The notes beneath the pieces were generated by a model. It ran no database searches. It was not told the DNA's origin and worked only from the letters and a program-made list of their open reading frames with translations. The position numbers and the translations under genes are program-made. A DNA stretch of 64,000 nt from Paracoccus endophyticus (GTDB lineage: Bacteria; Pseudomonadota; Alphaproteobacteria; Rhodobacterales; Rhodobacteraceae): NCBI RefSeq assembly GCF_003286075.1, contig NZ_QLUV01000011.1, forward strand, positions 1 through 64,000. Reading direction: 5' to 3'. Below, piece after piece: positions 1-9,072 of the stretch (positions within the stretch are counted from its first letter, which is position 1; every line of letters starts with the position of its first letter).

Positions 1-21
1 ACACCGCCCTCGGCATGCCTG

Positions 22-432
22 TCACTGAAGCTGTGGGATAGCTCTGACCGGGAGAAGGGCAACCTCGGCCATCACCCGATTTGTGCAACAGAGCCGCCCA
101 GCAGCGGCATGTACATTCTCTGAGCAGTCTGCCTGCTCACTCGAGATGCGTGGTAGCGCAGAGGCAAGCCGACGCATGAGCTCGCAATAGAGTTCGTTGA
201 AATAGCCGTCGTCGTTGTCGTTTCGCGTGTTACGTATAAGATAAACGATGCATTCAGATTTAATGTACAGGGGTGACGATCTGTCTCGGATCTTCAAGGC
301 TGCAACGATCTCCTCGCGCGGCTGTTTGGTCAGCGTTACCAGTGCCTGTTCAACGTCAGCGCGACGCGTGTAGGGCGTGCCGTCAGATCGACACTTGGTA
401 AGCAGTTTTACGTCTCCATTATCCAAATGCAT
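22..432 (-). CDS. Hypothetical protein, possibly a truncated sigma-factor-like island protein
   Basis: This is a 136-residue soluble protein with no signal peptide or membrane segment. It contains a segment around residues 50-95 (YIKSECIVYLIR, then FNELYCELMRRLASALPR) that resembles from memory an uncharacterised, loosely sigma-70-like family found in rhizobial islands. After LPR the sequence becomes low-quality (GRLCCTNRVMAEVALLPV) and stops, so it may be the N-terminal half of a broken gene. Its surroundings are more A+T-rich than the rest of the island. The family assignment is a weak inference, and no function is assigned. Confidence 0.4.
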   Translation of the reverse strand: MHLDNGDVKLLTKCRSDGTPYTRRADVEQALVTLTKQPREEIVAALKIRDRSSPLYIKSECIVYLIRNTRNDNDDGYFNELYCELMRRLASALPRISSEQADCSENVHAAAGRLCCTNRVMAEVALLPVRAIPQLQ

Positions 433-1189
433 GCTCTTGATCTACCTACACGTTCAGCAATGATAGCCGCACAATATTTACCCCGATAAAACGAACAGCC
501 TTCTATCAACTTTGCTCGCCTATTTTATGAGCATATAGATTGATGATGATAATGATCCCAGAAGCATTTTTTCAATGTTAGATTATGTCGTGATGCGACG
601 AGTGACCTTATGATTATTGGGGCAACATTCCCCCGCAGCGAAGCTACAGATTGGTTTGCTGCAGCTTGGATCAGTGATCCGCTATCCTGATCTTGCCGCA
701 CATGTCATGCTGCACCGCGGTCAGTCGGCTTTCTGCCTTTGTAGGTCATTCGCCTCGGCTACCCGCTACGCGTGACATCGACCGCTGCTTACTTTTCTTG
801 CTGCACCTGCGATGCAGCACTGCCGTAAATCCTCTTCCCGCCCATTGTTGACCTCGGTTGGGTGCGTGAGCGGCCGCAACGCGGAAGTACCAATGTCTCT
901 CTGTAGCATAGGTGCCGGTTGGTGTCCGTCGCTCGGACTTCATCCGAGTTAGCTTAGCCGAAGATGTTGAGGGCAATCAAGGTGAGCGCCTAAGCGGGAC
1001 TGGGCTCGAGATTTCCGATGCTTTCGCGAGTGATCCGGACAAGGTCCCGGATCGCCTGCTGGTTCATGGTCAGATCATACAAGTGGCAAATAACTTACTT
1101 CCAGCGGTCTGCACCCACCCTAACGGCCGTGACCCGCATCGCACCTGGATCAGGTTCCTGCCGGACGGATTGACTTTTCACTACGTCGA
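433..1189. other. Gene-poor intergenic region
   Basis: Bases 433-640 are A+T-rich and may carry the promoter of the leftward gene ending at 22. Two overlapping open frames (746-976 minus, 912-1202 plus from a GTG) have no recognisable product or Shine-Dalgarno site, and the second runs through the LexA box. I see no convincing gene here; it may hold decayed remnants. Confidence 0.5.
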
Positions 1190-1204
1190 GAACAAAAAGT
1201 GAAC
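1190..1204 (+). promoter_or_regulatory. LexA (SOS) operator upstream of imuA
   Basis: The bases read GAAC, seven spacer bases, GAAC. This is an exact match to the alphaproteobacterial LexA recognition sequence GAAC-N7-GAAC. It ends 33 bases before the imuA ATG, where it could overlap the promoter. imuA-imuB-dnaE2 cassettes are known LexA targets in related bacteria, so repression in the absence of DNA damage is the expected control. Confidence 0.85.
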
Positions 1205-1237
1205 TGATAGAGTGCACAAAGTGGAGACCGCCGTCGC

Positions 1238-1996
1238 ATGCCCGCCCAAGCCGATCCTGCCATCGCTGCGCTGCGCGCACGGATTGCGTGGATCGAGGGC
1301 GAGGTCGGCTCTGCGCGCGAGGTGCTGCCCTTCGGCATTCCTCAGCTCGATCGCAAGCTCCCGGGCGGCGGTCTGGCGCTCGGATGCCTGCACGAGATCG
1401 CCGGCGGCGGCAATGGCGCAATCGACGGAGCCGCTGCAGCCTGTTTCGCCGCCGGCATTGCCACGCGGCTGCCGGGCAAGGTGCTCTGGTGTGTCGCGCA
1501 CCAGGATCTGTTCGCGCCGGGGCTCGAACAGGCGGGGCTCGCCCCTGACCGCGTGATCCATGTCGAGACCGGCGACGACAGGACTGTGCTGGCCTGTATG
1601 GAGGAAGGGCTGCGGCATGGCGGTCTGACGGCGGTCGTGGGTGAAGTGCCGAAGCTGCCGATGACGGCCTCACGGCGGTTGCACCTGGCAGCGCGGGAAA
1701 GCGGGACTCTTGGAATCGCGCTCCGCCGTTGGCGGCGGCACGCAGATGCCTCGGACTTCGGCCAGCCCACGGCGGCGATGACGCGGTGGCGGGTCTCGGT
1801 GCTGCCCTCAGCGCCCCTGCCGGTGCCGGGGGTCGGGCGGCCGCGCTGGCTCGTCGAGCTGATACGGGCGCGCGCGGGCGAAAATCTCGATATCGAACTG
1901 GAGGCATGCGATGGCACGGGTCGTCTCGGTGTTCCTGCCGAACTGGCCGACGGACCGACTAAGGCGGAAGGCTGGCGACACCGCGCCGCCCGTTGA
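1238..1996 (+). CDS. imuA: ImuA, RecA-like accessory protein of the translesion mutasome
   Basis: A 252-residue RecA-fold protein of normal ImuA length. The stretch around residues 41-60 (LPGGGLALGCLHEIAG) sits where RecA has its Walker A loop but lacks the GKT signature, as in other ImuA proteins. In characterised systems ImuA works with ImuB and DnaE2 in error-prone replication past lesions. The gene lies 33 bases after an exact LexA box, and its 3' end overlaps imuB by 86 bases; the overlapping tail ([18 protein letters not shown]) looks like a normal ImuA C-terminus rather than a frameshift product. Protein-level identity is firm. Confidence 0.9.
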   Translation: MPAQADPAIAALRARIAWIEGEVGSAREVLPFGIPQLDRKLPGGGLALGCLHEIAGGGNGAIDGAAAACFAAGIATRLPGKVLWCVAHQDLFAPGLEQAGLAPDRVIHVETGDDRTVLACMEEGLRHGGLTAVVGEVPKLPMTASRRLHLAARESGTLGIALRRWRRHADASDFGQPTAAMTRWRVSVLPSAPLPVPGVGRPRWLVELIRARAGENLDIELEACDGTGRLGVPAELADGPTKAEGWRHRAAR

Positions 1997-3434
1997 TGCG
2001 CCTTTCGTCGTTTCCGGCCGCGTCGGCAACCGCCGCATGCTGACGGCCGTCGATGAGGCGGCACAGGCGCTCGGGCTGCGCGCGGGCATGCCGGTCAGCA
2101 AGGCGCAGGCACTGGTGCCCGGGCTGCTGATCGAGCCGGCTGATCCCGTGGCGGATGCAGACAGCCTGGAGCGGCTGGCGCTGTGGATGCTGCAACGATT
2201 CAGCCCGATCGTGGCGGTTGATCAGTCGGACGGGATCGTAATCGACTCGACTGGCACCGCTCATCTGCATGGCGGCGAGGCGGCGATGCTGGACGCCCTA
2301 GTCGGCCGGCTGGTCATGTCCGGCCTCTCGGCGCGCGCCGCGGTTGCGGATACCTGGGGCGCAGCCCATGCGCTGGCGCGTCACGCCGCGAATCCGACCT
2401 GTCTGGCAGTACCCGGCACCACAGAGGCGGTGCTCGCGCCGCTGCCGCTGGAGGCCCTGCGCCTCTCACCCGCCATCTCCGCAGGTCTGCGCGATCTGGG
2501 CTTCGCCAGCATCGGCGGTCTGATCGGTCAACCGCGCGCACCACTGACCCGTCGCTTCGGGCCGGAGCTCTGCCGCCGGCTGGATCAGGCTTTGGGCGAG
2601 ATTGCCGAACCCATCGAGCCGGTCCGGCCTGACGACCTGATCGAGATCCGCCGAAGCTTCGCCGAACCCATCGCCGCGGCCGAGACCATCGCCCGCTATA
2701 TCTGCAAGCTCGTCCTGGCGCTCTGTGAGCGGCTTGAGGAACGCGGTCTCGGCGCCCGCCGTCTCGATCTCATCTGCCACCGGATCGACAACGACCTCCA
2801 GATCGTCCGCATCGGTCTCGCCAAGCCGGTCCGCGACCCGAAGCGCCTGACCCGGCTGCTCTGCGACAGGATCGAAACCATCGCGCCCGGTCTCGGCATC
2901 GAGATCATGTCGCTGGCTGCCACCCTCGCCGAGCCGCTGGCGGCGAAGCAGACGGCCAGCAGCCTGCTCGAGGACCCGGCGCCGGACCTGTCGGGCCTGA
3001 TCGACACGCTCGCGAACCGGGTCGGGGCGCGCGCCATCTACCGCTTCGCCCCGGTTCCGAGCGACGTGCCCGAGCGTTCCGTCCGCCGCATCCCGGCGCT
3101 CGCCGACGACACCGGCGCCGGCTGGCCCAGCCACTGGCCGCGTCCCGCGCGGCTGCTGCCCCGTCCCGAGCCGATCGAGACCCTGGCGCTCCTGCCCGAT
3201 CATCCGCCGGCTTGGTTCACCTGGCGGGGCATTCGCCGACGGATGCGGCGCGCCGATGGACCCGAGCGGATCTTCGGGGAATGGTGGACGCGCGAGGCCG
3301 AGAGGACGGCCGTGCGCGACTACTTCCGGGTCGAGGACGAGGCGGGCGCGCGCTACTGGATCTTCCGCTCCGGCGACGGCCAGGACACCGCCGCCGGCTC
3401 GCACCGCTGGTTCCTGCACGGGGTGTTCGGATGA
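1911..3434 (+). CDS. imuB: ImuB, catalytically dead Y-family polymerase-like protein
   Basis: A 507-residue Y-family polymerase homologue. The N-terminus reads [10 protein letters not shown] where active enzymes have an acidic DxDxF motif, and the later SIDE-type motif is replaced by [13 protein letters not shown], so it lacks the metal-binding acidic set, as in known ImuB proteins. ImuB is the hub that ties ImuA and DnaE2 to the sliding clamp. The start at 1911 has GGAGG upstream. The stop overlaps the dnaE2 start in an ATGA, indicating translational coupling. Confidence 0.93.
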   Translation: MARVVSVFLPNWPTDRLRRKAGDTAPPVDAPFVVSGRVGNRRMLTAVDEAAQALGLRAGMPVSKAQALVPGLLIEPADPVADADSLERLALWMLQRFSPIVAVDQSDGIVIDSTGTAHLHGGEAAMLDALVGRLVMSGLSARAAVADTWGAAHALARHAANPTCLAVPGTTEAVLAPLPLEALRLSPAISAGLRDLGFASIGGLIGQPRAPLTRRFGPELCRRLDQALGEIAEPIEPVRPDDLIEIRRSFAEPIAAAETIARYICKLVLALCERLEERGLGARRLDLICHRIDNDLQIVRIGLAKPVRDPKRLTRLLCDRIETIAPGLGIEIMSLAATLAEPLAAKQTASSLLEDPAPDLSGLIDTLANRVGARAIYRFAPVPSDVPERSVRRIPALADDTGAGWPSHWPRPARLLPRPEPIETLALLPDHPPAWFTWRGIRRRMRRADGPERIFGEWWTREAERTAVRDYFRVEDEAGARYWIFRSGDGQDTAAGSHRWFLHGVFG

Positions 3435-6400
3435 GCGGAACCCGCTACGCCGAGCTGCAGATGACCTCGCAGTTCTCCTTCCTGCGGGGGGCGTCGTCCG
3501 CGCAGGAACTGTTCACCACCGCCGCCGTCCTGGGCATCGAGGCGCTGGCGGTCACGGACCGCAACTCGCTGGCAGGGATCGTCCGCGCGCATGAAGCGGC
3601 AAGGGAGACGGGAGTGCGGCTCATCGTCGGCTGCCGGCTGGATCTCGCCTGCGGGATGGCGGTGCTGGTCTACCCGACGGATCGCCCCGCCTATGCGCGG
3701 CTCTGCCGTCTGCTGTCGCTCGGCAAGGGACGCGCGGGCAAGGGCAAGTGTCACCTCACCTGGGAGGATCTGGTCGCCTATGGCGAGGGGCTGATGGCGG
3801 TGCTGGTGCCGGACCTCGTTGACGACACCTGCGGCCTCCAACTCCGCCGGCTGCGCGAGGCGTTCGGCGATCGCGCCTATCTCGCGCTGACGCTGCGCCG
3901 GCGCCCCAATGACCAATTGCGGCTGCACCACCTCTCGAACCTGGCCGCGCAGATGGGCATCGCCACCGTCGTCACCAACGACGTGCTCTACCACGAGCCG
4001 GGCCGCCGCATCCTGCAGGACGTTGTCACCGCCATCCGCCACAACACCACCGTGGAGGAACTCGGCTTCCGCCGCGAGCGTCACGCCGATCGCTACCTCA
4101 AGCCGCCCGCCGAGATGGCGCGGCTGTTCGCGCGCTACCCCGAGGCACTGGCCCGCACGCTGGAGATCGCCGGGCGCTGCCGCTTCTCGCTCGACGAACT
4201 CCGCTACCAGTATCCCGAGGAGCGTGACGACCCGACCCTTACCCCGCAGCAGACGCTCGAGCAGCTGACCTGGGCAGGTGCAGCCTGGCGCTACCCGGAG
4301 GGCGTCCCCGACGAGGTGACGGCCACCTTGGGGCACGAGCTGCGGCTGATCGGCAAGCTCGCCTACGCCCCCTACTTCCTGACCGTCCACAGCATCGTGC
4401 GCTTCGCCAAGTCGAACGGGATCCTCTGCCAAGGGCGCGGCTCGGCCGCGAACTCGGCGGTGTGCTACGTCCTGGGCATCACCTCCATCGACCCCGGCCG
4501 CAACGACCTCCTTTTCGAGCGCTTCGTCTCCGAGGAGCGGCACGAGCCGCCGGACATCGACGTGGACTTCGAGCACGAGCGCCGCGAGGAGGTCATCCAG
4601 TGGGTCTACGAGAACTACGGCCGCGACCGCGCCGCCCTCTGCGCCACCGTGATCCGCTACCGCGCAAAGGGGGCGCTGAGGGACGTTGCCAAGGCCCTGG
4701 GCCTGCCCGAGGACCTGATCCGGGCCTTGTCCTCGCAACTATGGGCCTGGTCGGCGGAGGGCGTCACCGACGACCAGATCCGCGAGCTGAACCTCGACCC
4801 CACCGACCGGCGCATCCGCCTGACCATGGAGTTCGCGGCCCAGCTACGCGGCGCGCCGCGGCACCTCAGCCAGCATCCGGGCGGCTTTGTCCTGACCCAT
4901 GACAGGCTCGACGATCTGGTGCCCATCGAGCCGGCGGCGATGGCGGACCGCCAGATCATCGAGTGGGACAAGGACGACATCGACGCGCTCAGGTTCATGA
5001 AGGTCGATGTGCTGGCGCTCGGCATGCTCAGCTGCCTGCGCCGGGGACTGGACCTGCTGGCCGAGCACAAGGGCCTCCGGCTCGACCTGGCGACCATCCC
5101 GCCCGAGGACCCCCGCACCTATGCGATGATCCGCCGCGCCGACACGCTCGGTACCTTCCAGATCGAGAGCCGGGCGCAGATGGCGATGCTGCCGCGCCTC
5201 AAGCCGCGCACCTACTACGACCTCGTCATCCAGGTCGCCATCGTCCGCCCCGGCCCGATCCAAGGCGACATGGTGCATCCCTATCTGCGCCGCCGTGCGG
5301 GGCTGGAGCCGGTCGACTATCCCACCCCCGAGCTCGAGAAGGTGCTCGGCAAGACCCTCGGCGTACCCTTGTTCCAGGAACAGGCCATGCGGGTTGCCAT
5401 TGAATGCGCGGGCTTCACGCCTGGCGAGGCGGACATGCTCCGCAAGTCGATGGCGACGTTCAAGTTCACCGGCGGGGTCTCGGCCTTCAAAGACAAGCTG
5501 GTCAGTGGAATGGTCGCGCGCGGCTACGATTCCGTGTTCGCCGAGCGCACTTTCCGCCAGCTGGAGGGCTTCGGCTCCTATGGCTTCCCCGAAAGCCACG
5601 CCGCGAGCTTCGCGCTGATCGCCTATACCTCAGCCTGGCTCAAATGCTGGCACCCGGACGTGTTCTGCGCGGCCTTGCTCAACAGCCAGCCGATGGGCTT
5701 CTACGCGCCAGCGCAGATCGTGCGCGACGCTCGCGACCACGACGTCGAGGTCCGGCCCGTCTGCGTCAACGCGAGCCGCTGGGACTGCACGCTGGAACCC
5801 GCAGGCGACGACACCCGCTTCGCCGTCCGCCTCGGCCTGCGCATGGTGAAAGGGCTCGCCAATGTTCATGCCGTGGCCATCGTCACCGCACGGGCCGATC
5901 GGCCCTTTGCCTCGCTCGAGGATCTCTGGCGCCGCGCCGGGGTGCCGGTCTCGGCGCTGCCCCGGATCGCCGAGGCCGACGGCTTCCGCCCTGCCCTCAG
6001 CCTTGCCCGCCGCGACGCACTCTGGGCCATCAAGGGCCTGCGCGACGAGGAACTGCCGCTCTTCGCCAAAGCGTCGCAGCGAGAGAACACGATGATCTCC
6101 GAGGCCGATGAGCCCGCCATCGCGCTCCGTCCCATGGCCGCCGGGCGCGAGGTGGTCGAGGATTACAGCCGCACCGGCCTCAGCCTTCGCGAGCACCCAG
6201 TCGCCTTCCTTCGCGAGGACCTGCGACGCCGGCGTATTGTCACCTGCAAGGACGCCATGGAGACGCGCGACGGCCGCTGGCTGGAAGCCGCCGGCATCGT
6301 CCTCGTCCGCCAGCGGCCCGGCTCGGCGAAGGGCGTCATGTTCATCACCCTCGAGGACGAGACCGGCATTGCCAACGTTGTCGTGTGGCCGAAGGTGTTC

Positions 6401-6700
6401 GAGCAGCACCGCCGCATCGTCCTCTCTGCCGGCATGATCGTGGTAAAGGCCCGGGTGCAGCGCGAGGGCGAGGTCGTGCACCTGGTTGCGCACAGGATCA
6501 CCGATCTCTCCCGTGAACTGGCCAGCGTCGGAGAGCGGGCGGCTTTCCCGCTTCCGCACGGCAGGGGTGATGAGGTCGGCCACGGATCACTCACCGGCAA
6601 TCCGCACTCTCTGCCCTCCAAAGGGCCCCGCTCCCGCGATATCTACATCCCGGACCTGCATATCGACTCGATCAGAGTGAAGACGCGGGACTTTCGGTGA
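3431..6700 (+). CDS. dnaE2: DnaE2 (ImuC), error-prone DNA polymerase III alpha subunit
   Basis: A 1089-residue C-family polymerase. The N-terminal PHP domain ([17 protein letters not shown]) lacks the HxH metal ligands of proofreading PHP domains, which is normal for DnaE2. The palm carries PPDIDVDF with catalytic Asp377 and Asp379, and Asp526 in [11 protein letters not shown] helix-hairpin-helix region and a C-terminal OB fold (about 950-1040) follow. The ATG at 3431 overlaps the imuB stop. It performs mutagenic lesion bypass with ImuA and ImuB after DNA damage. The cassette sits on the island rather than in the core, so the host may have a second copy elsewhere. Confidence 0.95.
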   Translation: MSGTRYAELQMTSQFSFLRGASSAQELFTTAAVLGIEALAVTDRNSLAGIVRAHEAARETGVRLIVGCRLDLACGMAVLVYPTDRPAYARLCRLLSLGKGRAGKGKCHLTWEDLVAYGEGLMAVLVPDLVDDTCGLQLRRLREAFGDRAYLALTLRRRPNDQLRLHHLSNLAAQMGIATVVTNDVLYHEPGRRILQDVVTAIRHNTTVEELGFRRERHADRYLKPPAEMARLFARYPEALARTLEIAGRCRFSLDELRYQYPEERDDPTLTPQQTLEQLTWAGAAWRYPEGVPDEVTATLGHELRLIGKLAYAPYFLTVHSIVRFAKSNGILCQGRGSAANSAVCYVLGITSIDPGRNDLLFERFVSEERHEPPDIDVDFEHERREEVIQWVYENYGRDRAALCATVIRYRAKGALRDVAKALGLPEDLIRALSSQLWAWSAEGVTDDQIRELNLDPTDRRIRLTMEFAAQLRGAPRHLSQHPGGFVLTHDRLDDLVPIEPAAMADRQIIEWDKDDIDALRFMKVDVLALGMLSCLRRGLDLLAEHKGLRLDLATIPPEDPRTYAMIRRADTLGTFQIESRAQMAMLPRLKPRTYYDLVIQVAIVRPGPIQGDMVHPYLRRRAGLEPVDYPTPELEKVLGKTLGVPLFQEQAMRVAIECAGFTPGEADMLRKSMATFKFTGGVSAFKDKLVSGMVARGYDSVFAERTFRQLEGFGSYGFPESHAASFALIAYTSAWLKCWHPDVFCAALLNSQPMGFYAPAQIVRDARDHDVEVRPVCVNASRWDCTLEPAGDDTRFAVRLGLRMVKGLANVHAVAIVTARADRPFASLEDLWRRAGVPVSALPRIAEADGFRPALSLARRDALWAIKGLRDEELPLFAKASQRENTMISEADEPAIALRPMAAGREVVEDYSRTGLSLREHPVAFLREDLRRRRIVTCKDAMETRDGRWLEAAGIVLVRQRPGSAKGVMFITLEDETGIANVVVWPKVFEQHRRIVLSAGMIVVKARVQREGEVVHLVAHRITDLSRELASVGERAAFPLPHGRGDEVGHGSLTGNPHSLPSKGPRSRDIYIPDLHIDSIRVKTRDFR

Positions 6701-6759
6701 ACGGGAGTGCCGGACATGCCGATCTGATGTCATCGACATGACGGAAGGTAAGGTGGCGC

Positions 6760-7695
6760 TTACGCGCCACCCTCGAACTTCATGACCGGGATGCCGAGCT
6801 TGCGGGCCTTGTCCGCAAAGTTCTCCTGGATCCCGGTGCCGGGGAAGACGAGGACGCCGACCGGCAGGACGTCCAGCATGGCGTCGTTGCGCTTGAAGGG
6901 CGCGGCCTTGCCGTGTTTCGTCCAGTCGGGCCGGAAGGCCACCTGCGGCACCTTGCGGTGATCGGCCCAGCGGGAGGCGATCAGTTCGGCTCCCTTCGGC
7001 GAACCGCCGTGCAGCAGCACCATTTGCGCGTGCTTGGCATGGACCTGATCGAGCTTCGCCCAGATCAGGCGGTGATCGTTGAAGTCGGCACCCCCGGTCA
7101 GGGCCACCTTGGGGCCGGCGGGCAGCATCACCTCGGTCTCGGCCCGGCGTTTCGCGGCCAAGAAGTCGCGGCTGTCGATCATTGCGGCAGTCAGGTTGCG
7201 ATGGTTGACCATCGATCCGGTGCGGGGCCGCCAGGCACTGCCGGTGTGATGCTCGAAGGCGTCGGCGGCGAGGTCGCGGAAGAGCTCCATGCTGGCGCGC
7301 CGTTCGATCAGGGTCTGCCCCTCGGCCGTGAGGCGTTCGAGTTCGACCGATTTCACCTCGCTGCCGTCCTGTTCCCGCTGGAGGCGGCGCTGCGCCTGCT
7401 CGTTGTCGTCGAGATCGCGTTCCACGCGGGCATTGGCGCGGTGGAAGAGATTGACAGTCCCCCAGAGCAGTTCCTCGAGATCGGGCTCGAGGCGGGTGTC
7501 GCCGAGCGTCGCCACGAGGGCGTCGAAGATGTCCGCGACGGCGGTGGCGACGGTATTGCCCTCGGGCAGCGGCCTCGGATCGGGTTCGTCCTGGAACGGG
7601 CGCCAGCCGTAGAGCTGGAGTTCGGTGAGGGTGTGATCGGTCTGGGAGGAGGTGTGGACCGGCTCGTCGCCTGCATATTCGGTTTCGCTTGTCAT
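6760..7695 (-). CDS. DUF2493 (SLOG-like) domain protein
   Basis: A 311-residue protein. A coiled-coil-prone middle (about 90-145, ERDLDDNEQAQRRLQREQD) precedes a Rossmann-like C-terminal domain (about 185-311) with VALTGGADFNDHRLIW, VLLHGGSPKGAELIAS and VLVFPGTGIQ. These match the DUF2493 family, part of the SLOG nucleotide-binding superfamily. Its biochemical role is unknown. It is the last gene of a leftward set after strawberry-notch and Toprim genes, separated from the latter by 333 bases with a strong inverted repeat. AAGGA lies 8 bases before the ATG. Such proteins are common on alphaproteobacterial plasmids and ICEs. Confidence 0.85.
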   Translation of the reverse strand: MTSETEYAGDEPVHTSSQTDHTLTELQLYGWRPFQDEPDPRPLPEGNTVATAVADIFDALVATLGDTRLEPDLEELLWGTVNLFHRANARVERDLDDNEQAQRRLQREQDGSEVKSVELERLTAEGQTLIERRASMELFRDLAADAFEHHTGSAWRPRTGSMVNHRNLTAAMIDSRDFLAAKRRAETEVMLPAGPKVALTGGADFNDHRLIWAKLDQVHAKHAQMVLLHGGSPKGAELIASRWADHRKVPQVAFRPDWTKHGKAAPFKRNDAMLDVLPVGVLVFPGTGIQENFADKARKLGIPVMKFEGGA

Positions 7696-8028
7696 CGGGA
7701 GCGTCCTTTGTTCGGGAAGACCGCGACCATCGCGGCCTTCGCAGGCGTCGAAAGCGCACGGGCGGGACGGGTTGGCAGCCCTCGCTCGCTCCGCGAGGGC
7801 CTTGATGGCGGCGGCCGACTATTTTGCCTCGCGATGCAAAGGCGGCGCAGCCGCCGGCGGAAAATAGTCGGCCGCCGCCATTGCCTGTCCGGCCCGTTTG
7901 TGCGCCGATCGCCCTCCCGGAAGGCCGTGGGTGCGGGACTCTCCGACGAAGGATGCGGCTGCCGATGGCGAGCGAACGAAACTGACAGGGGCGGAGCATG
8001 GGCCGCGCTTCCGGGTCCGATCGAGTCC
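7696..8028. other. Intergenic region with palindromic structure
   Basis: No gene with codon support is seen. The region holds a short hairpin near 7780-7800 (CCCTCG paired with CGAGGG) and the long perfect inverted repeat at 7805-7881. It separates the Toprim gene from the DUF2493 gene and could attenuate or process their common transcript. Confidence 0.5.
7805..7881. repeat. Perfect 21-bp inverted repeat with 35-base loop
   Basis: Bases 7805-7825 are the exact reverse complement of 7861-7881. The loop contains a smaller stem, GGCGGC-gca-GCCGCC, just before the right arm. Neither arm is followed by a T-run on the minus strand, so a simple intrinsic terminator is not a good fit. It may be an RNA processing or attenuation structure, a protein-binding cruciform, or a small non-autonomous repeat element. 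Confidence 0.85.
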
Positions 8029-9072
8029 TCACCTCTCCATGAAACGGCGGACGTCTTCGGGATGGAGCTGATCCTTCAGACCCGCCCTGAGGGCATCGAC
8101 GCCATGGCGTCGCAGATCGTCGTTGAAGTCCCCCGCGACCGGCGACACCGAAATTGCCTCGATCCCGAGGCTCGCTGCTCTGGCGACAAGGCTGTCTCTT
8201 GCACCGTCCCCGGCCGGGTCGCGATCCCTGATGACATAGAGCCGGCGCAGCGCAGGCGGGAACAGGATGGCAGCGAGGTGAGCGGCCGAAAGCGCCGCCA
8301 GCATCGGCATGCGGGGCAGAACCTGACGGGGCGACAGCACGGTCTCGATGCCCTCGCCAACGGCGAGCACCTCATCGGCGGTGCCGAAGCGGACGCCATG
8401 CCCGAGAAGGTCGCCCATCGCCCGCCGCGGTGTCTCGACAGCAGCCTTGCCGGAACCGTCCCGGGCGAGCCAGGTGCGATGCGCGCCGGTCTGTCGTCCG
8501 GTGAGATCGGTGACGGCGGCGACCATCGCCGGCCTGATCTCGGTGGGCGAATGCGCCTCAGACCGGTAATAGCACCGGGGATGGTAGCGTAGCGCGGTGG
8601 TGCCGGAGAGGGACGTGATCGCCCGCCCGCTGAGATAGATCTCCGCAAGCGTGCCGTGGATCGGCTGCGACATGGCGAAGAGCCGCCGCGACGTTTCTGG
8701 TGAACCGGATGCCGGGCTGGACGTCCTGCCGGTCGGCGCCCTCGTCATTTCCGGTTCGGGATGCGGGAGCGAGAGAAACCGGCGCGCTTCCTCGGCAGCT
8801 TCCTTGAAGTCGGCGAGGCCGAGCGCCTCGCGGATGACATCAAGCAGGTCGCCATGCTCGCCTGTGGCCATGTCGGTCCATTTCCCCGCCGCGCCCTTGC
8901 CGGATTCCGGTCCGGTCAGGCGCACGAACATCGAGCGGCCGGGGTTGTTCTGGACATCGCCGACCAGCCAGTATCGTCCAGCCCGGTGGCCGGACGACAG
9001 ATAGTGGCGGCACACCGCCTCGGCCTCGCGGCCAAGGTGGATCGCCAGTTCAGAGGCGTCGTGACGCGGCAT
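8029..9072 (-). CDS. Toprim domain (primase-like) protein
   Basis: A 347-residue protein. The N-terminal half resembles plasmid/phage primase-associated domains (YWLVGDVQNNPGRSMFVRL, then GKWTDMATGEHGDLLDVI). The C-terminal Toprim fold has its conserved glutamate in GEGIET (239-244) and the acidic DRDPAGDGA motif (283-291). Related proteins occur on mobile elements and are assumed to act in primer synthesis or DNA processing; no zinc finger is seen. It is coupled to the upstream strawberry-notch gene by a TGATG overlap. Activity is inferred only from the fold. Confidence 0.87.
   Translation of the reverse strand: MPRHDASELAIHLGREAEAVCRHYLSSGHRAGRYWLVGDVQNNPGRSMFVRLTGPESGKGAAGKWTDMATGEHGDLLDVIREALGLADFKEAAEEARRFLSLPHPEPEMTRAPTGRTSSPASGSPETSRRLFAMSQPIHGTLAEIYLSGRAITSLSGTTALRYHPRCYYRSEAHSPTEIRPAMVAAVTDLTGRQTGAHRTWLARDGSGKAAVETPRRAMGDLLGHGVRFGTADEVLAVGEGIETVLSPRQVLPRMPMLAALSAAHLAAILFPPALRRLYVIRDRDPAGDGARDSLVARAASLGIEAISVSPVAGDFNDDLRRHGVDALRAGLKDQLHPEDVRRFMER

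Noticed and set aside
746..1202. Two overlapping open frames (76 and 96 codons) before imuA
   Set aside because: No Shine-Dalgarno site, no recognisable product, and the second runs through the LexA box.
6587..8032. Minus-strand frame of 481 codons overlapping the DUF2493 gene
   Set aside because: Low-complexity Arg/Pro-rich translation without family resemblance; the DUF2493 frame is real.
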